Shown here piece after piece: positions 1-5,271 of a stretch of DNA of 6,475 nt. The DNA comes from an uncultured Collinsella sp. (GTDB lineage Bacteria > Actinomycetota > Coriobacteriia > Coriobacteriales > Coriobacteriaceae): NCBI GenBank assembly GCA_902464485.1, contig CABQJJ010000088.1, forward strand, positions 1 through 6,475, given 5' to 3'. How positions within the stretch are numbered: the first letter of the stretch is position 1; each line of letters opens with the position of its first letter. The notes below the pieces were generated by a model, which had not been told where the DNA came from, ran no database searches, and worked only from the letters and a program-made list of their open reading frames with translations. The position numbers were made by a program, and so were the translations under genes.

Positions 1-44
1 CCATCATGGTCGACACGCGAAACGTTGTCCGCACGTGCTGCCAT
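1..44 (-). CDS. 5' end of an unidentified gene downstream of ftsZ (partial)
   Basis: Only the first 14 codons are inside the window; they read MAARADNVSRVDHD and continue past the left edge. The ATG is supported by a perfect AGGAGG seven bases upstream. The gene lies beyond the ftsZ terminator and therefore probably starts its own transcription unit. Too little protein is visible to assign a family. In many actinobacteria the genes after ftsZ are a laccase-domain protein (PgeF/YfiH), a YggS-type PLP protein and sepF, so one of these is possible from context alone. Nothing in the 14 residues confirms any of them. Confidence 0.75.
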   Translation of the reverse strand, partial: MAARADNVSRVDHD

Positions 45-51
45 ACTAAAG

Positions 52-57
52 CCTCCT
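52..57 (-). promoter_or_regulatory. Ribosome binding site of the leftmost gene
   Basis: On the minus strand AGGAGG is followed by seven bases and the ATG at position 44. This is a full-strength Shine-Dalgarno match at ideal spacing. It is the main evidence that the reading frame running off the left edge is a real gene. Confidence 0.85.
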
Positions 58-71
58 AATAACACAAGTAT

Positions 72-86
72 TGCGGCGACGCCGCA
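72..86. repeat. 15-base GC-rich inverted repeat in the leader of the leftmost gene
   Basis: The arms TGCGGCG and CGCCGCA are perfect complements around a single central base, 15 bases upstream of the ribosome binding site. It could fold into a small hairpin in the leader RNA or be a protein-binding palindrome. No U run follows on the minus strand, so it is not a terminator. GC-rich palindromes also arise by chance in such genomes, so its function is uncertain. Confidence 0.4.
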
Positions 87-137
87 GCAGTCCGTGCCAT
101 ACGGCTGCACACTTCATCAAAAAGGATACCCGCAGCG

Positions 138-169
138 GTAAGGAGCAAACGTAAAGGGAACGTAAGGAG
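138..169 (-). repeat. Three short spaced direct repeats upstream of the leftmost gene
   Basis: On the minus strand the octamer CTCCTTAC occurs at 162-169 and again at 138-145, with a variant CCCTTTAC at 151-158 between them. The start-to-start steps are 11 and 13 bases, close to one helical turn. The cluster lies between the ftsZ terminator and the next gene, where that gene's promoter should be. I could not find a convincing -35/-10 pair in 60-204. The repeats may be regulator half-sites or just a pyrimidine-rich leader. Confidence 0.35.
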
Positions 170-204
170 ATTGGAGGCTTTCGTTTACAAAGGCGAAACA
201 CAGC

Positions 205-238
205 AAAAAAGGGGCACGCCCAATCGGACGCACCCCTT
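205..238 (-). terminator. Intrinsic (rho-independent) terminator after ftsZ
   Basis: Read on the minus strand, the arms at 226-238 and 209-221 pair over 13 consecutive positions (three of them G-U type) around a four-base GATT loop. The stem base is AAGGGG/CCCCTT and it runs directly into a run of T residues (six in all, 205-210). The hairpin begins 22 bases after the ftsZ stop codon. It should end the dcw transcript and separate it from the leftmost gene. Confidence 0.92.
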
Positions 239-260
239 ACAAGTCGTTGAGAAAAACGAA

Positions 261-1415
261 CTAGAAGCTGCCGCGCTTGAGGAAGTCGGGAAGCTCAAAC
301 TGGTCGTTGCCAAAGTTGGGCAGCTCGGTACCACCGACGTTGCGAGTCGGGGCAGCCTGAGCGGGGCTGGCGGCCGGAGCGGTGCGCTGCGGCTCGGCAG
401 AAGCAGCGGCCTTGCTCTGGGACTGCTGAGCAGCGAAGAGCTCGTCCTGACGGTTGACGTTGGAGTCGGAGAAGCCCGTAGCGATAACAGTGATGCGCAC
501 CTGGTCGCCCAGGGACTCGTCAACAACGGTACCAAAGATGATGTTGGCCTCGGGGTCGACGGCATTGGCGACAACGTCGGCAGCGTCGCTGATCTCTTGG
601 ATGCCCAGATCCTTGGAGCCGGCGATGGAGAGCAGGACGCGCGTAGCGCCATCGATAGAGCTCTCGAGCAGCGGGCTGGAAATAGCCTGCTGGGCAGCGT
701 CGACGGCACGGGTGTCCCCAGAAGAGGTACCGATGCCCATCATGGCGGTACCGGCCTGCTTCATGATGGTCTTAACATCAGCGAAGTCCAGGTTGATGAT
801 ACCGGGGACGGTGATGAGATCGGTAATACCCTGAGTGCCCTGGGAAAGGACGCCATCGGCAATCGCAAAGGCCTCGAGCATGGTGGTCTTCTTCTCGGCG
901 ATGTCGAGCAGCTTGTCGTTAGGGATAACGATCATGGTGTCGACGCAGTCGGAGAGCGTCTTGATGCCCTCTTCGGCGCTCTTCTTGCGTTTGCGCCCCT
1001 CGAAGGTAAAGGGCTTGGTCACGACGGCGACGGTCAGCGCGCCGACCTCGTTCATAGCGATATCGGCAACGATGGGAGCGGCGCCGGTACCGGTGCCGCC
1101 GCCCTCACCGCAAGTGATGAACACCATGTCGGCGCCAGCAAGCGCCTCGGCGATATCATCGCGGGACTCATCGGCAGCTTTACGACCAACCTCGGGGTTG
1201 GCGCCAGCGCCCAGGCCGCGGGTCAGGTCGGTGCCGATGTGCACCTTGATATCGGCATCAGAGATCGCGAGTGCCTGAGCATCGGTGTTGATGGCAACAA
1301 ACTCGACGCCGCGGATGCCCTCTTCGATCATTCGATTGACCGCGTTGGTACCGCCGCCGCCGACGCCGACCACCTTAATGACGGCAAGGTAGTTGTTGAT
1401 CTCTGTCTCGTGCAT
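261..1415 (-). CDS. ftsZ: Cell division protein FtsZ
   Basis: Tubulin-like GTPase that polymerises at mid-cell into the ring that recruits the division machinery. The 384-residue product is of normal length. The GTP-binding fold starts with GVGGGGTNAVNRM at 17-29. The tubulin signature is GEGGGTGTGAAP at 103-114, preceded by Cys102 where Ala is more usual. The T7 synergy loop is GIINLDFAD at 205-213, with both catalytic aspartates (Asp210, Asp213). An Ala/Gln/Ser/Pro-rich linker spans about 318-360, then the C-terminal peptide ELPDFLKR at 374-381, preceded by a related ELPNF at 364-368. The frame stays open to an ATG at 1445, but that start has no ribosome binding site, whereas the ATG at 1415 follows GGAGGA by five bases, so I chose 1415. 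It is the last gene of the cluster and lies directly after ftsQ with no ftsA between. A strong terminator follows. Confidence 0.98.
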   Translation of the reverse strand: MHETEINNYLAVIKVVGVGGGGTNAVNRMIEEGIRGVEFVAINTDAQALAISDADIKVHIGTDLTRGLGAGANPEVGRKAADESRDDIAEALAGADMVFITCGEGGGTGTGAAPIVADIAMNEVGALTVAVVTKPFTFEGRKRKKSAEEGIKTLSDCVDTMIVIPNDKLLDIAEKKTTMLEAFAIADGVLSQGTQGITDLITVPGIINLDFADVKTIMKQAGTAMMGIGTSSGDTRAVDAAQQAISSPLLESSIDGATRVLLSIAGSKDLGIQEISDAADVVANAVDPEANIIFGTVVDESLGDQVRITVIATGFSDSNVNRQDELFAAQQSQSKAAASAEPQRTAPAASPAQAAPTRNVGGTELPNFGNDQFELPDFLKRGSF

Positions 1416-1420
1416 GTCGG

Positions 1421-1426
1421 TCCTCC
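1421..1426 (-). promoter_or_regulatory. Ribosome binding site that fixes the ftsZ start
   Basis: GGAGGA on the minus strand lies five bases before the ATG at 1415. It would be inside the coding sequence if the in-frame ATG at 1445 were used, and nothing like it precedes 1445. The resulting N terminus, MHETEINNYLAVIKVVGVGG, matches the usual short lead-in of FtsZ to its first glycine loop. Confidence 0.85.
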
Positions 1427-1468
1427 GAACAAAGGTTATAGCCATAGCATGGGTTGACCCCTGCGCAC

Positions 1469-1498
1469 ATTAACCTTCAAGTTGAAAGTAAATGCAAA
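1469..1498 (-). promoter_or_regulatory. Candidate promoter close to ftsZ
   Basis: On the minus strand TTTGCA (1493-1498) and GTTAAT (1469-1474) are 18 bases apart and resemble sigma-70 type -35 and -10 boxes, each matching consensus at four of six positions. Initiation about seven bases after the -10 would give a leader of roughly 45 bases before the ATG at 1415. The 11-base palindrome TTCAAGTTGAA lies in the spacer. The match is moderate and found by eye, so treat it as a candidate. Confidence 0.4.
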
Positions 1499-1536
1499 GG
1501 TAAACCGTATTATGTTTGCACATTATGAACGTATCA

Positions 1537-1550
1537 GTCAAATAATTGAC
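1537..1550. repeat. Inverted repeat in the ftsQ-ftsZ interval
   Basis: GTCAA and TTGAC flank a four-base AT spacer, forming a 14-base palindrome-like site between the two candidate promoters. It has the size and symmetry of a dimeric regulator's site but matches no operator I can name. It is too weak and lacks a T run, so it is not a terminator for ftsQ. Confidence 0.3.
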
Positions 1551-1568
1551 GGTGAAAACCAAACAAAC

Positions 1569-1597
1569 CAGATAAACGGCGCGGTATACCCCGTCAA
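1569..1597 (-). promoter_or_regulatory. Candidate distal ftsZ promoter
   Basis: On the minus strand TTGACG (1592-1597) is followed by an exact 17-base spacer and TATCTG (1569-1574). The -35 is nearly consensus (five of six) but the -10 matches only at its first three bases. The spacer contains the palindrome GGTATACC (1583-1590). It begins within 20 bases of the ftsQ stop codon and would give a leader of about 150 bases. Dedicated promoters for ftsZ in addition to read-through from upstream genes are well known in other bacteria. Confidence 0.4.
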
Positions 1598-1613
1598 CAA
1601 AGGCAAGACGACG

Positions 1614-2882
1614 CTATGAGGTCGGTGCATTCCTAAACGTATAGTTGCCCGGCGAGCGAACGTTAATATACGTCACGCCCTCCACCTGCGAAAGCAGCTT
1701 GGTGACGATGCGCTCCTTTTTGACAATGTCATCCGAATCGCCGAGCGACACCTCGATACCGTTATCGAGGTTCGCCGAAATGGCCTCAACCGAGGGCGTG
1801 GAAATGTCCTTGACCTGGCCCAGGAACTCGCTCGAGAAACCGCGAACGTAATCCAAGCCGGCCTTGACGGCCTTGGAATTAACCGATTGTCCCGAAACCG
1901 GTGCGACATCGGCCGAGACATCGGTCAGCAGCACGGCACCGTAATGCTTGGCGAGCGCCAGGGCGGCATCGATGCCGGTCAGGGTGTCGGCACCCTCCCC
2001 TGTTGCGGTGACATTGTCCTGGTCGTCGATATCAACCGAGGTAGACAGCGGTGCGATCCACGTATCGTCGTCGCCGATGGCCCAAGCAAGATCATCGGAG
2101 CTAATGTAAGCGATCGCAATAACCTTGCGTTCCGTCGGCGTGATGATGAGCGTATGGGGAAATTGGCGCTGTACATCCACACCTGAGACCCAAGGATTTT
2201 GTTTGAGATCCTCTGTGATCTGGTTGGGATCAACATTAAAGAGCGACATATTCTCTGGCAGATCGATCAACTGGATGGCATCGTGCTTGGTCACATGTTC
2301 GCTGCCCCGAATCTGAATATCGGTGGCGGCAAACAGGCCAGAGTTAATGACGACGATGGCAACGACGGCAAGCGCTGCCAGAACAGCAAGGATACCGCCC
2401 AAGATTTTGCCCCTGCCCTCGACGCCCGAAACGGCACCCGCCGCATGATTTGCCGCAGCACCGATCGAAGACAGTGGATTGATGCCCTTTTTGCCCGAGT
2501 CCAGCTTTGCGGAAGCCGGCACCGACGTCAGCGAACGCGGCTTAGATGCACCCAATGTGCGACTGGGGCGCGCCGCAGTGACTCCCAATGAAGGCTTGGG
2601 CGACGCCATGGGACGAGAAGGCTTGGCAACCATCGCCTGCCTAGACGTCACCGAGGGACGCGACGCCGGACGAGCCATCTTTTTGGCGGCGGGGCGACCG
2701 CCGAGCTGCGAACCGACAGCCGGACGCTTGGTAGATCGTGTGGATCCGATGGATTTGGAAGGAGCGCCAGATTTGCGTTGAGGCCGGGATGGTGCGCCGG
2801 AACGCCCTCCGGCACGGCGGAAGGTTGGTTTCGATGCTCTAGAAGCCGAGGAATTTAACTTCCGGTCTGAGCTCGATGCCAT
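1614..2882 (-). CDS. ftsQ: Cell division protein FtsQ (DivIB family) with long basic N-terminal tail
   Basis: Bitopic membrane protein that links early and late division proteins, normally in a complex with FtsB and FtsL. Residues 1-158 form a low-complexity cytoplasmic tail rich in Ser, Pro, Ala, Arg and Lys, with about 30 basic residues and only two acidic ones in the first 133. One membrane helix spans about 160-180 (LGGILAVLAALAVVAIVVIN). An extracytoplasmic POTRA-like domain follows at about 187-255 (IQIRGSEHVTKHDAIQL, then NPWVSGVDVQRQFPHTLIITPTERK split across the domain's end), then the FtsQ beta domain to the C terminus. At 422 residues it is longer than the usual 250-310, mostly because of the tail. 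The ATG at 2882 lies 44 bases inside murB and is the only plausible start; the next ATG in frame is codon 69. The gene order murB-ftsQ-ftsZ and the domain layout make the call firm despite low sequence conservation in this family. Confidence 0.93.
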   Translation of the reverse strand: MASSSDRKLNSSASRASKPTFRRAGGRSGAPSRPQRKSGAPSKSIGSTRSTKRPAVGSQLGGRPAAKKMARPASRPSVTSRQAMVAKPSRPMASPKPSLGVTAARPSRTLGASKPRSLTSVPASAKLDSGKKGINPLSSIGAAANHAAGAVSGVEGRGKILGGILAVLAALAVVAIVVINSGLFAATDIQIRGSEHVTKHDAIQLIDLPENMSLFNVDPNQITEDLKQNPWVSGVDVQRQFPHTLIITPTERKVIAIAYISSDDLAWAIGDDDTWIAPLSTSVDIDDQDNVTATGEGADTLTGIDAALALAKHYGAVLLTDVSADVAPVSGQSVNSKAVKAGLDYVRGFSSEFLGQVKDISTPSVEAISANLDNGIEVSLGDSDDIVKKERIVTKLLSQVEGVTYINVRSPGNYTFRNAPTS

Positions 2883-3750
2883 ACGCCTCCCTCACCTTTC
2901 CGTGTACATGTTTGATAACCGCGGCCACGTCATCAGCCGAGGCGGTTCCGTTATTAACGATAAAATTAGCGTGTACGGGCGATACTTCCGCGCCGCCAAC
3001 CGAAAAACCCTTTAATCCACAATCCTCAATGAGCTTTCCCACGCTCGCATTGGGCGGGTTGCGAAAGACCGACCCACAAGATGCGCGGCCCATGGGCTGC
3101 GCGCGCTTGCGCCGCGTCAGGTACCGTTCCATACGCTCGCGGATATCGGCCTTAGGCGCGGGCTTGAGCTTGAGCACACACTCCAGAATGATCTCGTTGC
3201 GTGGCAAGCTGCATTCACGATAACCCCAGGCGATCTCGGAACCCGCATAATGCTTGATGCCTGAGCCCGGGTCAAACGTAACGACGTCCTCGACCAGCGA
3301 GCCAATCCACTCGGTTCGTGTGCCGGCATTCATGGACACGGCGCCGCCAACGGAACCGGGAATGCCAACCGCAAACTCAAGGCCCGAAAGGCTGCGCGAA
3401 AGTGCATCGTTGACAAGACGCGCAAACATCACGCCAGCACCGACCGTCAAAGTGCATCCGTCCTCGGCCACCACAGTACGCTGAAACTCGCGCCCCAGCG
3501 AGATAACGGCGCCGCGATAGCCAGCGTCGGCAACGAGCAGGTTTGACCCTTTGCCGATAATGACCCAAGGCACCTGCTCGCGGTCGAGCACTGCCACCGC
3601 ACGGCGCAGGGCATGATAGCTGTGACACGTCACGAAGAGGTCGGCCTTGCCACCGATGCGATAGCTCGTATGACGTGCGAGGCGCTCATCCTCAATTACA
3701 TCTGTATCGATCATGCCCGAAAGCGCCATGACGGCGTTAAACAGACCCAT
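2839..3750 (-). CDS. murB: UDP-N-acetylenolpyruvoylglucosamine reductase MurB
   Basis: FAD-dependent enzyme that uses NADPH to reduce UDP-GlcNAc-enolpyruvate to UDP-MurNAc, the second committed cytoplasmic step of peptidoglycan synthesis. The FAD-binding half shows TSYRIGG at 28-34, GKGSNLL at 66-72 and GIPGSVGGAVSMNAG at 129-143. The substrate domain has GYRE at 176-179, CGSVFRNP at 225-232 with the proton-donating Ser227, HANFIVN at 260-266, and the catalytic Glu297 in LRPEVKFLG at the C terminus. The 303-residue length fits the shorter MurB type found in Gram-positives. The ATG at 3750 is five bases after the murC stop and has no clear ribosome binding site, so re-initiation after murC is likely; ATGs at codons 8 and 13 are possible but no better placed. 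Its last 44 bases also encode the start of ftsQ. Confidence 0.97.
   Translation of the reverse strand: MGLFNAVMALSGMIDTDVIEDERLARHTSYRIGGKADLFVTCHSYHALRRAVAVLDREQVPWVIIGKGSNLLVADAGYRGAVISLGREFQRTVVAEDGCTLTVGAGVMFARLVNDALSRSLSGLEFAVGIPGSVGGAVSMNAGTRTEWIGSLVEDVVTFDPGSGIKHYAGSEIAWGYRECSLPRNEIILECVLKLKPAPKADIRERMERYLTRRKRAQPMGRASCGSVFRNPPNASVGKLIEDCGLKGFSVGGAEVSPVHANFIVNNGTASADDVAAVIKHVHGKVREAYGIELRPEVKFLGF
2886..2891 (-). promoter_or_regulatory. Ribosome binding site of ftsQ inside murB
   Basis: GGGAGG on the minus strand lies three bases before the ftsQ ATG at 2882, a rather tight spacing; an overlapping GAGG at 2890-2893 gives seven. The site is within the last codons of murB, so ribosomes finishing murB would pass over it, consistent with translational coupling. 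Confidence 0.65.
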
Positions 3751-3755
3751 GGAGT

Positions 3756-5174
3756 TTAAGCGTCTTTCTTGGCAGTCAGATACTCAATGAACTCGGGGCC
3801 GACCGTCGTGACGTCACCGGCGCCCATGGTAAGCAGCAGGTCGCCCTCGCCCACCATCTTCTCGAGCTCCTCATTAAGCTCAAGACGGCTCGAGCAATAC
3901 ACAACCTCCTTGCCGGGGTGTTTGGCACGCACAGTATCGGCGAGCATCTTAGAGGTGACGCCCGGGATGGGCATCTCACCAGCGGAGAACACATCGATCA
4001 GCAACAGCTTGTCGGCATTGGCGAAGGCGTCGGCAAAGTCATCGCACAGAGCCTGCAGACGCGAGTAGCGGTGCGGCTGGAACACGACGTCGACATGTTT
4101 GTAGCCAAGCGACGAAGCGGCCGCGAGGGTCGCCTTGACCTCGGTGGGGTGATGGCCGTAGTCGTCGACCACGGTGATGCCGTCGATATCGCCCACGTGG
4201 GTAAAGCGACGACGGACGCCCTCAAAGCTCGAAAGGGCCTTTGCGGCGGCGTCGGTATCGAGCCCCAGAACATGAGCAACCGTAAGGACTGCCGTGGCGT
4301 TGAGCATGTTATGACGACCGGGGTTGCTCTTGATCTCGACGGCGTGCTCGGTACCGTCCTCAAAGCGGACGACAAAGTCGCTCTGAATGCCCGTGACGTC
4401 CGGATGCACGCAAACGATGTCGTTGGCCTCGGCAAAACCGTAGGAAAGCACGCGTCGACCGGTCGACTTGGCAAGCTCGACCAGATGCGGATCCTCGCCA
4501 CAGACGATGACCGTGCCGTCCTCGCCTACCAAGCCCATAAACTTGGCAAAGGTGGCCTCGATCTCCTCGATACCCGAATAGTGGTCAAGATGGTCGGCCT
4601 CAACGTTGGTCACAACAACCACGTTGGGCTCCAAGAACAAAAATGAGCTATCGGACTCATCGGCCTCGGCGACAAAGTATTCACCAGAGCCATTTTTACC
4701 ATTCGTGTCATAGCCCTCGACGATGCCACCGATCAGGAAGCTGGGGTCCAGCCCCATGCGGTCAAGCATGGTGGCGCACATCGAAGAGGTCGTAGTCTTG
4801 CCGTGGGTGCCGGCAACGGCGACAGTGGTGTAACCGTGGCCCAGAGCCGAGAGCATCTTGGCGCGAGGCCAAACGGGAATACCCAACTCGCGTGCGCGGA
4901 CGAGCTCAGGGTTGGACTCGGGAATAGCGGTGGAAACCACGACGACATCAGGCTTGACCTCGTCGATAGTAGCGGCCTCATGACCCACGTGCACCTTCAC
5001 ACCGGCACGGGTAAGCTGGCGAATATAACGCGACGTCTTAAGGTCGGAACCGGTCACGGTGTAACCGCGCTCATGTAAAACAAGGGCGATGCCGCTCATG
5101 CCGGCTCCGCCGATACCGATAAAATGGGCGCTCTTAAACTCCGGCGTGGATTTTGCAGTCTGGGAATCAGCCAT
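3756..5174 (-). CDS. murC: UDP-N-acetylmuramate--L-alanine ligase MurC
   Basis: ATP-dependent Mur ligase that adds L-alanine to UDP-MurNAc in the cytoplasm, starting the stem peptide. The 472-residue product has the three-domain Mur ligase plan. The N-terminal UDP-binding domain carries GIGGAGMSG at 20-28. The central ATPase domain carries the P-loop AGTHGKTTT at 121-129, EADESD at 170-175 and NVEADHLDHY at 190-199. The C-terminal domain carries GRHNMLNATA at 286-295, RRRF at 321-324, DDYGHHPTE at 337-345, QPHRYSR at 366-372 and GAGD at 451-454. The HHPTE and QPHRYSR motifs mark MurC rather than MurD, MurE or MurF. The frame is open to a GTG at 5201, but AAGGAG at 5186-5191 lies upstream of the ATG at 5174 and inside the longer version, so I chose 5174. 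The product is used by MurD, which is not in the window. Confidence 0.97.
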   Translation of the reverse strand: MADSQTAKSTPEFKSAHFIGIGGAGMSGIALVLHERGYTVTGSDLKTSRYIRQLTRAGVKVHVGHEAATIDEVKPDVVVVSTAIPESNPELVRARELGIPVWPRAKMLSALGHGYTTVAVAGTHGKTTTSSMCATMLDRMGLDPSFLIGGIVEGYDTNGKNGSGEYFVAEADESDSSFLFLEPNVVVVTNVEADHLDHYSGIEEIEATFAKFMGLVGEDGTVIVCGEDPHLVELAKSTGRRVLSYGFAEANDIVCVHPDVTGIQSDFVVRFEDGTEHAVEIKSNPGRHNMLNATAVLTVAHVLGLDTDAAAKALSSFEGVRRRFTHVGDIDGITVVDDYGHHPTEVKATLAAASSLGYKHVDVVFQPHRYSRLQALCDDFADAFANADKLLLIDVFSAGEMPIPGVTSKMLADTVRAKHPGKEVVYCSSRLELNEELEKMVGEGDLLLTMGAGDVTTVGPEFIEYLTAKKDA

Positions 5175-5271
5175 GTGCTCATGTACTCCTTGCGTAAACA
5201 CTGCCTGTAACCCGTTAACTGTACCTCACCTACCGCATCAGCGCGAGAGCGACCTAAGATATCCCGTCTAA
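5175..5271. other. murG-murC intergenic spacer
   Basis: This 97-base gap is the only sizeable break between the mur genes. Apart from the murC ribosome binding site I see no hairpin with a T run, no convincing promoter and no credible small gene. The murG transcript therefore probably continues into murC. Confidence 0.5.
5186..5191 (-). promoter_or_regulatory. Ribosome binding site that fixes the murC start
   Basis: AAGGAG on the minus strand precedes the ATG at 5174 by 11 bases, a long but workable spacing. No comparable site precedes the alternative in-frame GTG at 5201. An out-of-frame ATG lies between the site and 5174 (its A at 5182) and opens only a shifted frame. Confidence 0.65.

Noticed and set aside
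1416..1445. A ten-residue N-terminal extension of FtsZ (start at 1445)
   Set aside because: No ribosome binding site precedes 1445, and the strong GGAGGA that serves 1415 would fall inside the extension.
171..1457. A 428-codon plus-strand reading frame covering all of ftsZ on the opposite strand
   Set aside because: It begins with TTG, has the Gly/Asp/Val-rich, repetitive composition of an antisense shadow of a GC-rich gene, and shows no recognisable domain, while ftsZ on the other strand is certain.
1375..1470. A 31-codon minus-strand frame starting MCAGVNPCYGYN that overlaps the ftsZ start, a possible leader peptide
   Set aside because: Only a weak, badly spaced ribosome binding site precedes it, the nearest candidate promoter would start transcription after its ATG, and the frame runs into ftsZ with an arbitrary sequence.
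1569..1613. A terminator between ftsQ and ftsZ
   Set aside because: Short palindromes such as GGTATACC are present, but there is no stable stem followed by a T run, so read-through from ftsQ into ftsZ remains likely.
3918..4646. A 242-codon plus-strand frame opposite murC
   Set aside because: It is complementary to a well-conserved MurC reading frame and has no family features; a shadow caused by codon bias.
5175..5201. A nine-residue N-terminal extension of MurC from a GTG
   Set aside because: It has no ribosome binding site of its own and contains the AAGGAG that serves the ATG at 5174.
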